A DNA stretch of 64,000 nt from Anastrepha obliqua (taxonomy: Eukaryota > Arthropoda > Insecta > Diptera > Tephritidae), in assembly GCF_027943255.1 (NCBI RefSeq), contig NC_072893.1:372001-436000 (forward strand), given 5' to 3'. Of the stretch, positions 36,865 through 48,782 are shown piece by piece; positions within the stretch are counted from its first letter, which is position 1, and each line of letters starts with the position of its first letter. The notes below the pieces were generated by a model, which made no database searches, was not told where the DNA came from, and worked only from the letters and a program-made list of their open reading frames with translations. The translations under genes and the position numbers were made by a program.

Positions 36865-39220
36865 CTATCCTGAACTGTCGTTTTCCTGATCACTTTTTAT
36901 AGTATTAACGATGTTAAACAGGTTGCGCATTTGTAATTTGTACATCTTACTTTCTTGCTGTAAGCTGGCACGTCGGTCCTTCTCGTGAGCGAGTTTTTTT
37001 TCAAGCTCTTGTGCCGTGGAATGCAAATTTTGATATTGTGCTTCTGCTTTATAAAGAAAATAAAAATTATATTTTCTTTTTAGGAATCTAGTTGTTGCTT
37101 ACCCTTATTCACTAGTCTTGATTGCGAACGCCTACAAGCCGGACATAATTTTTGCTGGGTATTTTGTAAAACTGAAGCCTTTTTATAAGTACTTGACTTC
37201 TCGTCATCTTCCGGATGACATAATTGGTGATAATACCCTTTACACTCGATGCATTGATCAAAGCAATCTGAAAGAATACAAAGCTTAACATTTCAACCTT
37301 CAACATTCACTTTAGTTTTCATACCGCCGCTTTTGAGGCACTCATTGCAACAACGTTTTTCATCCGGTGAACTCGAACTAGATCGTGATGGTACAGTATC
37401 TTCACTTTTTTCAGCATTACTACGTTTCGGACGCTTCGACTGTAAAACGCGTTTTATTTGTGGTGAAAGTAAAAAAGCTTTTCTTTTTTTTTCGGGCGGA
37501 GGATAGCTACCATACTGAAAATTAAACATTCGATATACAAATCATAAGAATATTACCTAGCCAATGTATTGCTAAATAAGCACTTTTTAATAAAATTCTT
37601 TACCTCAATACGGCCATAGTGAAAGTCAGCTCGTTCGTTGTTATGTACAGTACGCCGTTTGCGTTTTGAGCGCCGTTGTTGCATCTGGACAAGAACGGTA
37701 GGGGTGAAAAGTTGAAAAAGACGTAAAAACATTTCTTGTCCGTAATGTTCTGGTAATGTTCGCTCTTCTCCATATTCCATGAAACCTAAATGAGGTTGAG
37801 GAGGTGTTGGAATACGTTCAGGATTGGAATCTTCAGATGATGAGTTCAATTCAGTATTGCGCTCCTTCGAAACAGTTGCAATAGATACTGCACTACTGGC
37901 ATTATTTCTTGCCGCTCTTGTTCTAATTTCATACTTTTTTGCAGTATGGTTGGCTGCAGATGTTTCTATTGATGAAGTTGAAGAGGGACCCGAACGAGCT
38001 AGCATGTTTGCAGCTGCTTTTGCTACCATATTTTCTGTGCGTGCCTTGTTAAGAGCTTGTCGTAGATTCAAACGGCTAATTTTTACGTTCTTTGATACAG
38101 GTAAATCAATTAGCGGCTCCAAGGAATCGCCAATTTTCGATAAAGTATCGGGTAAGTGTGGGGGATCTTCAGATGGCAACCCCATGTTTTCTGGATTACC
38201 ACCAGTATTCTTTTCTTCTATAAGATTCATTTGTAGGAATTTAGAAGCATCTTGAAATCCTTCAAAACCTGCTGAAACCATCCCAACATTGCCTACCATT
38301 CTTTGAGAAATTGGCTTTAACAAAGACATTTGGGACAAACTATTCGAGTTCTCGCTGGGGCTTTGTAATGGGCATGTACCATCAGCGGGTATATTTTCAC
38401 TAAACATGGTGCTATTAGAATTATATTTAATGCATCGCATACCCTTCATTTCATTAGAAAGTATAACCGAATTGTCCTCCTCATCAGAATCTTCAATTTC
38501 ATAAACAACTTTTTCTTTCTGTACTTCAAAATATTTTTCGATTAGTTTTTGTTCTGTACTCCGAGACAGTACTGTTGCAGGAAATATTTCAATAGAGGAA
38601 TCATTTACAAGTGGCACTAATTCTCTTGAAATCCAAGCATTTGTTGCCGTATAATCCATAGGAACATCGTTCTTCTTCACCAGTTTCGTGAATTCATCAA
38701 TTATTCGACGCAATCGCAGCAATAGAAAATGCTGCTCAGCATTTATCTCGTAAAGCTCCGATTCAATTTCATCCAAAATTCGCTGTTTCTGAGCAGGATC
38801 CTGTAGAAAAACAATTTACAATCATTGGCTTTACAAATCCTGCGTAAAATGGCGCCTGGATCAATATTAAAATTTTCAAAAACTACAATTGCTACACTAT
38901 GAAATCATTTGAACAAATAATCTTGATTGTAAAAAATACATAACGTACTGCGTCCTCCTCCTGTTGAAACACGTCAATAACCATCTAAAATAATAAAAAT
39001 AAATTTAAATACATAGGAAACCCATTAAATATTTGAAGTAGCACACAAAGAACAAAGGATAAAAGTGACTGCAACCATTCAGTTTACTTACCTGGTGTAC
39101 TTTGATGTGTGCTTTAAAAGACCGTTGACAATAAACGATATCATTTTTTATTTCTTTTGGAAACTTGAAGAAATTATCCAAATAATATTGAAAGATACGA
39201 GAAGATTTCACGGGCAGCAT
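36865..39220 (-). CDS. PHD-finger and coiled-coil protein, six exons, unidentified
   Basis: Exons on the minus strand are 39220-39092, 38984-38949, 38800-37604, 37514-37325, 37267-37103 and 37046-36865. All junctions are GT-AG and in phase; 1899 nt, 632 aa. The N-terminus (MLPVKSSRIFQYYLDNFFKF) and a helical segment ELYEINAEQHFLLLRLRRII (about residues 70-90) are followed by an acidic EDSDEEDN stretch and a long Ser-rich disordered region. At about 509-560 comes a PHD zinc finger with CCNEC, DQCIEC, YYHQLC and CPAC ligands. The last 60 residues (EAQYQNLHSTAQELEKKLAH) are a coiled coil. PHD fingers usually read histone tails, so a nuclear chromatin role is likely, but I do not recognise the orthologue. 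Confidence 0.87.
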
Positions 39221-39458
39221 AGTAATATCGTCACAATTGTGTAAAACCGTAATGTGTAATCATAAATATTTCAGCTGAAACTGTACTGAATGTTATAATT
39301 TCAAGGAAAAAGATTTAAAACTAATAATATCTTTTTTGATCGAACACTACTCTGTTGCTTCTAGTGACGGGCAAATCTGAACTTTAGTCGACTGCCTCGA
39401 TTATTTCAACATAGTTCTCCATGTTATTACTATGGGGAAATTTTGTATTAATCACCAC
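39221..39458. promoter_or_regulatory. PHD-gene upstream region
   Basis: This is the only unique DNA between the PHD-gene start codon and the foldback element, so the promoter should lie here or beyond. No TATA box was recognised. Confidence 0.35.
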
Positions 39459-40196
39459 GGCAAATTGAGAAGTAGAGGTGGCGCCATTAAAAACCCGTTA
39501 CTTTATTTTTCACAATACAAAACAAACGAATAAAACAAACAAAAGTAGTAGAAATTGCATGTTTGTGAACATTAATTTCATGGCATGGCAATGTTGTGAT
39601 TTGTGAGATTAAAACTAAACAAACTAATGCAAACGAAATGCCGCGTGTTAAATTATTACAGCACAAATTAATATAAAGCCTCCAAATACATTTTTTGCGT
39701 TTTTATTCGGAAGACGCCGAGGGCAGGAAGCACGTGTGTGTGAGTATAATTTCTTGTATTTGGCTGTTTCCAATGCTTTCGCCTACACTTCTTCTTCACA
39801 AACAAGAAATTCCTCTTGCTTTTGTTTGTTTATTGGTGGGCGAAATCGGAAGGCGCAGCCTTCTTCTCTAATATTTTTGTTAATGAACCAAAGCGAACTA
39901 TATTCAGAAGGTGGTACCTTCACAAAACCATTTCTTTACTGTTCGCGGTTCTGACATGTGTGACATCAATTTAACACACAGCAATTCGTTTTCATTAGTT
40001 GTTTACTTTTAATCTCACAAATCACAAAATTACAAAGCCATTTACTGAATTTTCACAAACATGTAGTTTATTCTCCTTTTCTTTGTTTTGTTCGTTTGTT
40101 TTGTATTGGGAATGGAATTGACGCCAGACTTGTCAAAATCAGGAAAAGTAAAGTAACTTTTTTGGGAAGACGCCACGTATGGTACTCAATTCGCCT
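39459..40196. mobile_element. Foldback element with inverted arms of about 150-180 bp
   Basis: The left arm (39459-39640) and right arm (about 39985-40196) pair in inverse orientation. GGCAAATTGAG, GTGGCGCC, GTTACTTTA, AATACAAAACAAACGAA and TTGTGATTTGTGAGATTAAA all have counterparts in the same nested order on the other strand. The right arm carries about 30 extra bases. The middle (about 39640-39985) encodes no recognised protein. A TTGTATT string on both outer flanks may be the target duplication. Confidence 0.75.
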
Positions 40197-40734
40197 TGTA
40201 TTTGATCAAAAATATGAATTCACTTTGACCCCACCAAGGTGAATTTATTAAGGTGACAGCATTCACCCAGCTGAATTTTTCACCGTAGGTATGGCTTACG
40301 TCGAAATGATATGCTTTATTTGTATGTATTGGTATGTTTACATTCGTATGTTTACATTTGCTTGCTGATTTTGACGTGATGGTTGGACCAAACGCAACAA
40401 CAAATACATGTAGGGTTTTACTTATATGTGTTTGCTGTCACCTGTAATAAATTCGCCTTGGACCCCACATGGCGAGACAGAAGTCGCCATAAAATACGAG
40501 TTGCCAAATCTAGGTGCAGGCGCATAGGGTATTCAGTCATAAGTTCAACGTGTAAAAGAGTAAACGAGAAGTAATAAAGGATTGACTAAAGCAAGCAAGT
40601 AGTGTAACCGTCTAATTTATGGCTTTCATTTAACAATCCAGTGATCCAACTCAGTGGGATTATTGTAAGACATTTTATTTGGATCGAAACGTAACAAATT
40701 TGTGTCAAAAATAAAAAATATATTATAAATAAAA
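40197..40734. other. Possible LTR/leader of the gypsy remnant
   Basis: The stretch before the gag-like ATG at 40735 is less AT-rich and includes AGTAATAAAGGATTGACT near 40571, which would suit an LTR poly(A) region. I could not find a matching second LTR or a clear primer-binding site, so this is tentative. Confidence 0.3.
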
Positions 40735-42600
40735 ATGGCAAAACTGAGTGAACTTCGGATTCAGCATGATCCAGCAGTTCGAGTATAAAGTGCTACAACT
40801 GCAGTAAGACCGGAGATATGGCTCGCAATTGCAGTATATCACGCAACCAACCGAAGACAGCCCCAGGTGGAAGCTCTAGGGGGCAAGAACTGGTTCCACA
40901 ACTGAATGCTCTACAGTCTCTGTCTCGCAAATTGGACGGAAAAGCAACAACTTAACTATAAGGGGAACTGTAAATGGTCGATCCTAGGAGCTTACTCTGG
41001 ACACAGGTGCAACGATCAGCTACAGGAGAGACAGCTACGATTTCCGGAAAGGTAGTTTGCGAGATCTTTATTGAAAGTTTGTCAGTAGTTCACACATTTT
41101 TACGGGATGAAAACAGGAAATTAAGTAATAATAGGTGTTGATTTCATGCTGCTGCGTGGATTTAGCTTGGATTTGGGTAAAAGAATTCTGTCGTGCAAAA
41201 TATGGAGACATCTTTGAGTACTGGGTATGAGTACATCGTACAGTCCTGAAAGGTAACCCTAAGTAATCGTAAACGGATTATGCTAAAATCTGAAGCAGTC
41301 ATATAGGCCAATGTGGAAAGAGGCTGTGAGATAGGCGAAGAGTGGGTACTAGAATCTGCTTACGAGACGGCGAATATAATCGGGAGATGGGCACTAGTGA
41401 AGACAGGAAAAGGCACGAAAGCTACAGTAAGGATACTAAATGATTTTAAGGCACCAGTTATTCTAAATAAAGGAGTTGTTATTGGAAAATGCTCGATGGT
41501 GGCGGCCATAGTAAACTGCGATGGACCAAAACAGGAAAGTGAAAAATTCCTGAAAATAGGAAGAAAAATCCACGACTTCATAAGGTCTTGGTTGCATGCG
41601 AGGACGAAAACTAAGAGATTGCTGGAGAAATATGGCTACAAATTCCACCCGGATTGTGGAAAGTTTGGAAGAACTGTCGTCAAGTTCCACATCGAGTTCC
41701 TCTAGCAAAGTGTGAAGAAGTAAATCAGATAATCCAAGATATGCAGCAAAGTGGGGTAATTGAGCCATCAATAATCCCGTTGAGATCACCAGATGTGCTG
41801 GTTAAAGAGAAAGATGGAATGCAGTCTCGAAAAAGGACAGCTACCCATTACCGCAAATTGATTACACTCTTACCACTTTATCCGTTGCGTAATGGTTTTC
41901 CACGCTTAATTTAAAATGTAGTTACTGGTAAGAGGAAATTGAGGATTGCGATCGAGAGAAGACAGCCTTCAGTATAAAAGATGGGTTGTGGCAGTTTTCT
42001 GTTATGTACCACAACCTTTAAGCGTCAGATGATTCCTGTTAAGAACAGACAATACAGCATTGAGATCGTAATTTCAAACATCGGGAAGGACAACTAGCAC
42101 AGTGGACTGAAAGGCCGCTGAAATATTACGACTTCGAGATCGAGCATCGAGAGCGTAGGCATTGTTCCAAAGTCAAGTCAACTGAAGGGACAGTTGATAT
42201 CAGATTAATGTAGTGGCAACCCGATAGGTAAAAGCCAATTGAATGATACTGATGATGAGTGGGGACCAAGTGCGATAGGTAAAAGTCAATTCAATGATAC
42301 TGACTTGGAAAAAATCATGGAAGCGAGAGACGCCAGATAAATACCATCTAAAACTAAAATAGTGATAAAAAGTCCTGTGGATAAGGCAAATTGAGTGCAG
42401 GGGAATAACCTTAAAATTATTGATGGAGTTCAACATCGCGTATAAGAAAGCGAAGGCGGAAATCATTCCCGTAATCTGATTATAGTTCTTATATCTAGAG
42501 TTACATCCGTATTTGAGGAATTCCGCAACGGATCAAGTTGAGGTCATCTAGGTATGACTAAAATCTTGGAGAAGATTAAGCGATTCGACAGGTCTATTGA
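40735..42600 (+). pseudogene. Degraded Ty3/gypsy-type LTR retrotransposon gag-pol
   Basis: In order: a gag-like start (MAKLSELRIQHDPAVRV at 40735); a zinc knuckle KCYNCSKTGDMARNC in another frame (about 40789, its His replaced by Asp); a protease LTLDTGATIS at about 40994; a pol linker frame 41313-41705; RT entry VPLAKCEEVNQIIQDMQQSG and VIEPS with SPDVLVKEKDG (about 41694-41820); the RNase H end LKYYDFEIEHRE near 42118; and integrase GHLGMTKILEKIKRF near 42542. The core RT and most of the integrase are deleted, and stops and frameshifts are frequent. It is an old, inactive insect element. Confidence 0.8.
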
Positions 42601-43304
42601 GAAATTTCACACACAGCATAATTAAAAATAAGACCGAAAAACTTGCGTATTATATTTATAAGAAATCATAGACAGTGAACAAATTGGACCAGCAAAAATT
42701 GAAAATTTTCTGAACACAGTAAAACGTAAAATTGTAAAATAAATAATATATTTATATTAGTTCATTAAGAGAACTTGTTAATAAATAAGTAAACCGTGCA
42801 GTAATGTAACCAATAGTTGTCTAAGTGAAAAGGTTGTAGATCACAATATCTTAATAAAACAGAAGTGGTTTTGTATTTTTTCTTTTCGTCACATTCAAGC
42901 AACTGCTTGTCAAACTCAGTACAAGGAAGGTACATGTTATATCATTCTTGTTACGATGGGCATATACCTATAGCAGATTGGCAGCACTGCTGCAATAACA
43001 ATATGGCAGCATTGTTAAATTATAGAGGAAAGCTAAAGCTGGGATACATTGTAAAATTGCATTTTTCGTGATTGTGTGGAAAGGCCGATTTGAGGTTTTT
43101 TTACGTTATTGGTAAGATATTTTCATCTCGAAGTTTTCTTAAATACGGTGTCGGTTAATAACGGTGACTGGTATATTGTTTTATCATTAACTATATAGAG
43201 ATGTGTACAAATATTTTGATTCAATTCGAAATTACACCAGTCCCTAACCTGCAAAGTTATATAAGTTCATTTAAGTCTTATAATAAATAAATTGGTTTTT
43301 GCAG
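42601..43304. promoter_or_regulatory. ATPsyn-delta promoter, 5'UTR exon and first intron (tentative)
   Basis: A non-coding first exon probably ends at 43111 (TTATTG|GTAAGATA donor). It is joined to the acceptor TTTTTGCAG at 43296-43304, six bases before the ATG. The transcription start is not defined. The left part contains no recognised gene. Confidence 0.4.
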
Positions 43305-43310
43305 ATAAAT

Positions 43311-44109
43311 ATGTCTTTTGTAAAGAATGCTCGGTACTTAGCGACTCGCGGTACACGTATGATACAAAAGCGTGGATTTGCCGATGAAATGAAATTGACT
43401 TTTGCCGCTGCTAATCAAACTTTTTACGATCAAGCAGAAGTGCGACAAATTGATGTTCCTTCATTCAGTGGAAGCTTTGGCATCCTTGCGAAGCATGTAC
43501 CAACTTTGGGTAAAATAGTATTAATTTTTGTTTTTAACTGAATACTAATAAATTTTCTCTGTTTTAGCTGTTTTAAAGCCCGGCGTGGTGCAAGTTATCG
43601 AAAACGATGGAAAAACCTCAAAATTTTTCGTGTCTAGTGGCTCAATTACAGTAAATGAAGATTCTTCTGTCCAAGTTTTGGCTGAAGAAGCACACAAAGT
43701 TGAGGATATTGACGTATCGGAAGCAAAACAGCTTTTGTCACAGTATCAATCGCAATTAAATTCCGCCGCTAGTGACGAAGTAAGAAACATATAATTCTCG
43801 TTTGCTGGGAGAGTATTTAAAAAATGTTTTGTGATATAAGTATGCAGATACCAGTAACTGTTAATAGAATATCATTAGAAATGTGGCCTTCTGCTCTTTA
43901 AAACTTGAAGGAATTTCTTTTTGTTTTATTACTACGTTCTTCCAGCAAACCCATAAGTGGTAATTTAAAAAAAAATTGTATCTGTTCAATAGTATGCAAC
44001 ATGATTACTAGTAGATCTGCTTCTTAATGATGTCTACTTTTTTCAGGCCAAGGCGGAGGCTGCCATTGCTGTTGAGTGTGCTGAAGCTCTTGTCCGGGCT
44101 GCAGAATAA
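43311..44109 (+). CDS. ATPsyndelta: Mitochondrial ATP synthase subunit delta
   Basis: The delta subunit of the F1 central stalk (equivalent of bacterial epsilon), which couples the c-ring to gamma in the mitochondrial matrix. Coding exons are 43311-43509, 43568-43779 and 44047-44109; junctions are GT-AG and in phase; 474 nt, 157 aa, the normal length. Residues 1-22 are a basic, acid-free targeting sequence (MSFVKNARYLATRGTRMIQK). The beta-sandwich domain includes MKLTFAAANQTFYDQAEVRQ, SFSGSFGILAKHVPTL and KFFVSSGSITVNEDSSVQVL. The C-terminal helices include DVSEAKQLLSQYQSQL and the end AECAEALVRAAE-type. AATAAA lies at 44235-44240. The ATG at 43311 is preferred; an in-frame TTG upstream is intronic. 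Nearly identical to the Drosophila protein from memory, and nothing looks damaged. Confidence 0.96.
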
Positions 44110-44259
44110 ATTCTCGCACTCACAATTAATTTCGAAATTATAAAATACTGTTATTTTATGAATAGTAAATGATTGCAATATAATGTTGGCAGAAAAAGAT
44201 AGGCCCAACAGGCCCAGACAAATTAAACTGTTGAAATAAAATTAAAAAAAAAAAAAAGA

Positions 44260-44639
44260 AATGGAACAGATGAATGTTTTAATATCTGCTTGGATAATAA
44301 AAGGAGAATATTAAATTGTGTTTAACAATTATATTATTATGGAGCATCCTCGGTTATATGATATTTATGTGCTTACACCTACATATGTTCAAAATAAATG
44401 GATCACCCTTTTCATTTTTTTCATGCTTTTTTTATATGCATTCTACAACAAAAACCAAAACTTAAAGTGTTAAACTTTATACAAAATTTAGGAATTTTTT
44501 TTCATTCAGAATATTTGGTATGCAGTTCGACATTAGATTTGCAAAGTCTAAGTTTCAAGAGGCTCAAAAATTCATCAGTTTGTTCTACTTGTACATATAT
44601 AAAAGAGCCGAACATTTATCTACAGTATTATCCACAAAC
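44260..44639. other. Spacer between ATPsyn-delta and a LINE fragment
   Basis: AT-rich sequence with no supported gene. The LINE reading frame becomes recognisable only from about 44640. Confidence 0.45.
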
Positions 44640-45410
44640 GAAGTCTTCACATACTCGGACAGTCAAGCAGCAATAAAAGCGCTAGAATCTAAAACACACT
44701 CGACAAAAACAGTCACAGAATGTTTTAAACTTCTAAAGGACGTATCAAAATACTACAAAATACACCTTATTTGGGTGCCAGGCCACAGGAATATAGCAGG
44801 GAAGTGCAAGGCAGATGCTCGAACTGGTCCAACGCTCGACCTCCAAGCGGATAATGCGCTGATACCCATGCCTTTAGCCACTTGTAAGCTACTGATAGAT
44901 AGGGAAACCATCAATACGGTAAATACAAGTTGGCAGAACCTCTCAATATGCGAACTAAGCAAACAGACATGGCCGAAATGGAACAGCGGTCGATCAAAAA
45001 GCTTGTTAGGATTTAACAGAGAAACTATAAGAAAAATGATAGGGGTATTAACTGGTGATTGTCTGATAGGCAGCCACGCTAGAAGGTTAGGACTCTCGTA
45101 CTTCGATTTCTGTAGAAGCTGTCTAAATACAAAAGAAGAGGAAGCAGTCAGGCACCTTTTATGTGAGTGTGAAAGCTTAGCGACAGGGAGGCTCCGCACT
45201 TTTGACATGGCATTTTTAATTAATGTAGCGGACATAGCGCATCTAAAACTAACGAAGATTTGCTCGTTTTTTAAAGCTACCGGATGGTTTGAAAAGGAAC
45301 CCACAGGGTAAGGATAAGTTCTAGTGGTATCACAATGGACCTATGAAAGGTCTAAGTGTGTCATTGCGACAGCCACCCCACCTACCTACCTTATCTACAC
45401 TACATATATA
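44640..45410 (+). pseudogene. Non-LTR retrotransposon 3' end (RNase H, zinc knuckle, 3'UTR)
   Basis: Open frame to 45311: EVFTYSDSQAAIKALESKTH (RNase H, DSQ), IHLIWVPGHRNIAGKCKADA (HxxIxGN-type motif with GN replaced by GK), then KMIGVLTGDCLIGSHARRLG and CRSCLNTKEEEAVRHLLCEC (CCHC knuckle). The stop is at 45309. It is followed by a 3'UTR with GGACCTATGAAAGGTCTAAG. RT and ORF1 are absent, so it is a typical 5'-truncated insertion. The surviving frame is intact, suggesting it is fairly young. Confidence 0.85.
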
Positions 45411-45854
45411 AAAAACTTGACATAACTAACCAAAAACGCACTCAGAACGTTTTGATGTGAGCAATTTTACTCTTTTTTACAGTGGCTATAAAAATTCATC
45501 TGGGGAAAAAATTAATTAATTAAACCATGAAAATTATTGTACCATTATTTTTGACAATTTCCGACGAGAATGCATTGATGAACTAAAATCATTACACGCC
45601 TAGCAAACGACAACACTTCCACCATGAAGCTTCTATACTCCCGGTCAAGGAGCACATTAAAATGCTCAGCAAGTAATTTCTGGTTGGGTGTTAACGTAGG
45701 AATCCTCCCTGGAGATATTTGTTAGAGTCTGAGACACCTGCCTGTTTAAGTGAATGTAAAATTGTATTGATCATTATCGAGAATATTTTGCTTTTCAACC
45801 GTTTTCAACCACCATAATTAATTTTTCCATTATTAGTCCTAAAAATATAAATAG
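45411..45854. other. AT-rich spacer
   Basis: Nothing recognised. Confidence 0.45.
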
Positions 45855-46198
45855 TAACCCACGTATGGCGGCCGCCGTAGCCGAATGGGTTGGTGCGTGA
45901 CTACCCTTCAGAATTCACAGAGAGAACGTAGGTTCAAATCTCGGTGAAACACCAAAATCACGAAAACGTTTTTTCTAATAGCGGTCGCCCCTCGGCAGGC
46001 AATGGCAAACCTCCGAGTGTATTTCTTCCTCATAAAAAAAAAAAAAAATATTTGCCGTTCGGAGTCGTCTTGAAACTGTAGATCCCTCCATTTGTGGAAA
46101 CACATCAAGACGCACACCACAAATAGGAGGAGGAGCTCGGCCAAACACCCAAAAAGGGCGTTCGCGCCAATTATATATATATATATATAACCCACGTA
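45855..46198 (+). mobile_element. tRNA-derived SINE (subfamily A) with 11-bp target duplication
   Basis: The head GCGGCCGCCGTAGCCGAATG, then the A-box, GACTACCCTTCAGAATTCAC, the B-box GGTTCAAATCTC, the full body, GCGCCAATTATATATA and a (TA)n tail. Exact TAACCCACGTA direct repeats lie at 45855-45865 and 46188-46198. It is one of the best preserved copies and shows a simple (TA)n 3' tail rather than poly(A). Confidence 0.9.
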
Positions 46199-46559
46199 GA
46201 ATGGGTTAAAAAAGGTCCCACTCCTATTATTTTGGTGTATGTATAGAGACTCACATAAGTATTTTGCATATGAAGACATTAAACAAATGTTTAAGTTTGG
46301 TATTTTTTCGAAATTATTTCACAAATAATTTAAATTAAAGGTTAATACTACATAAGTAATTCGTCTAAAATTCATTGCGGTTTCAACCATGTAGACACCT
46401 GCTTGAACCAGGGCCGCCCCCAAGCACGTCAGGAGGCATCTTAACGACATTCATTGGGAGAAATTTACCACCTTCTTAAGCACTGAATGCGGTAATCGGA
46501 GTACAACCACCATCCACAGCAGATGAAGAGCTTTAGGTACCCCGAGAGACCCGCGTAAC
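46199..46559. other. Unassigned DNA left of LINE fragments
   Basis: The part from about 46400 is less AT-rich and may be an eroded upstream part of the LINE that follows, but no motif is readable. Confidence 0.4.
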
Positions 46560-46833
46560 GTTCTGGATGATGTAGCAGGTTAAACTAATACTTATCCGGA
46601 ATCGACATCGACATACTAAACATATGTCCAGCATGTGAAGGCACCCCGCACGATTCTAACCACCTCTTCACATGCCTCATCAAACCCACTCATCTAAGAC
46701 CCCTCTCCCTCTGGATCCAACCTGTCGAAACAGCAAGTTTCCTGCGCTTACCGTTAGATGAGTTAGACAAATACGACCGGTAATATAAACTGCACTAACA
46801 GGGCTTAGAAGGTTGCTACAACAACAACAACAA
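46560..46833 (+). pseudogene. Jockey-type LINE 3' end with CAA tail
   Basis: The translated strand reads SRLN-YLSGIDIDILNICPAC, EGTPHDSNHLFTCLIKPTHL, LSLWIQPVETASFLRLPLDE, then a stop, ending in GGGCTTAGAAGGTTGCTACA and a CAACAACAACAA tail. The CPAC...H...C motif and tail are usual for Jockey-clade 3' ends. RT is missing. Confidence 0.78.
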
Positions 46834-47600
46834 GATCCATCCCAATATATGTATAGCCGAAAAACCAGAAGCTGTCACTTTTGGAATTGGAATTTCAACA
46901 TCTCGACCGTTTCCGCAATTAAATACCTGGGAATAATGATAGGCAAACGCCTCCCTCGAATACGCCAACAAAAAAGCATACACTACTGTGACAGCGCTGT
47001 CCAAGCTTGTGCTAAACGTACGATGACCAATGATGATGACAATATTTCCGTCAGCTCCTGGCTAGTGTCGCAAAACGCAACATGTATCATACTTCCGAGG
47101 ACTACTACCGAGTTGTCCGCATTACGCGTATGTTGTACATTTAAAACGGTGACCGACGATACGGCCCTAGTAATATCTGATATGTGCCTGCATTCCTGCA
47201 ATGGAAGTTGTCCAAATAGCGAGAACACAGAGGCATATAAGCTGGTCTGCTCGTGCGGCGTTGCGCGGAAACTGCATCAATGAGTGCTAAATAAGGTGAG
47301 ATAATTGTACAAAAGGGTGTTGGGCGCACAAATGCATCCCCGATCTAAAGCTTTGGCTAATTAGGCCACATAGGGCAGTGGATTTTTATCTGACCCAGTT
47401 CTTGAGTAGACTGCTGCTTCAAAGCATAATTACATATGTTCAACCACGACGACAATCCCTATTATGATTATTGTGATGAAAACCTTATGGAATATACTCA
47501 CCACACATTCTTCATATGCTCGGATTCCGTTCTGCAAAATAGAAACTCCATAGAGCCTTTGGAGAATCTCCTTCGCCGGAAATAAGCTGCGCTCAAAGGA
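46834..47600 (+). pseudogene. R1-like non-LTR retrotransposon fragment
   Basis: The frame around 46860-47283 reads TVSAIKYLGIMIGKRL (RT thumb), VQACAKRT and LRVCCTFKTVTDDTALVISD, wording typical of R1-clade reverse transcriptase C-termini. Further on, in another frame, FNHDDNPYYDYCDENLMEYT, HTFFICSDSVLQ and IEPLENLLRR match the R1-type terminal CCHC region (about 47440-47570). Several frame breaks are present. It follows directly on the Jockey-type tail. Confidence 0.7.
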
Positions 47601-48539
47601 AATGTTGAATGCGTTTAGTGGCCGAGACTATGAATAAGATGAGGTGGCTGGGAAGACTGCGACACAGAAGCCGTGGCTAATAGTTTTCCCTCTCTCACGA
47701 TGTAATACTTGAAGGTAGTTCCGCGGCGAGATGTGATAGAAATAAACAGGCTTAGTCTGATTTCAGAAAGCCACTTGAGGATAGCGCGCTGCCACAACGC
47801 CTAGGAAACAAAAAAAGCAGAGCACTAACTTATGTCTCTACATGGATATGTCGTACAGAGCTAAGATTCTAAGCATTGCGAAAACAAAAACAAAATACAG
47901 ACGCAATGGCCTGAATCGCTAGTTGCGACGGCGCTGAAGGCTCTGAAATATTATATAATATATTCCAACAAATATAGTACAAGTTCATTCATAAACGCCA
48001 CCGCTATATGTATGTGCGGAAAGGAAAGTACGTTCATTCGTAAAATGAGACCACCACAACTTCTCACATGCGCCTAAGCCGCCCACATGTCAATTTTTGT
48101 GATCGAAGACAAAAATTCTAATATTATAATTGTAGGTAGAAATTACAGATGATCAATCAAAAATTCCCAACTTCGCAGTGTAGAATTGTGGCGAATTTAG
48201 TGAGTTTTTTGCTGTGGCAAAAATGTTCTCGATGAGAACCTAATGCTTGTGTAAGAAATTTAAGGAATAATGAATAAAATACAGAACTGTTTATTAACAT
48301 TTATGGATAAAAACAACTTCTGACGAATTTCTCTCAGCGACTTGATTATGTTTATACTATAAGTTTGCTTTAAAATAAGAAGCACTGAATGATATCACTC
48401 CCACTTATGTGTACATGCATGCATCTCGATAACGACTTAATAAAGCCCAAACTTAGTATATGTATAGCTTGCGCCATCTGATTTATATCCGACATAAAAA
48501 CTGCGCTCTCTTGTTATATAAAATAAAAGAAATAATAAT
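47601..48539. other. Unassigned DNA
   Basis: 47600-47900 has short LINE-like wording (MRWLGRLRHRS) but nothing firm. The rest is AT-rich with no gene. Confidence 0.4.
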
Positions 48540-48782
48540 TGTGGTGTGGCTCTTGATGTTGTTTTACAAATGGAGGGACCTACAGTTCTACGCCAACCCC
48601 GAACGGCAGATATTTTTTATGAGAAGCTTTTTCATGGCAGAAATACACTCGGAGGTTTGCCATTGCCTGTCGACCACTATGAGGAAAAACTTTTCCTATT
48701 GTTTGATGTTTCATGCCCAGAAATTGGAGCCTACGTACTCCGCACGGTAGTCACGCACCAACCAATTCGACTACGCCCACTT
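48540..48782 (-). repeat. SINE copy lacking its 3' end, subfamily B
   Basis: From 48782 on the minus strand: GGGCGTAGTCGAATTGGTTG (A-box region), GCGTGACTACCGTGCGGAGT, CCAATTTCTGGGCATGAAAC (subfamily B), then the body to GTAGGTCCCTCCATTTGTAA. The 3' end stops at CATCAAGAGCCACACCAC. Confidence 0.78.
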
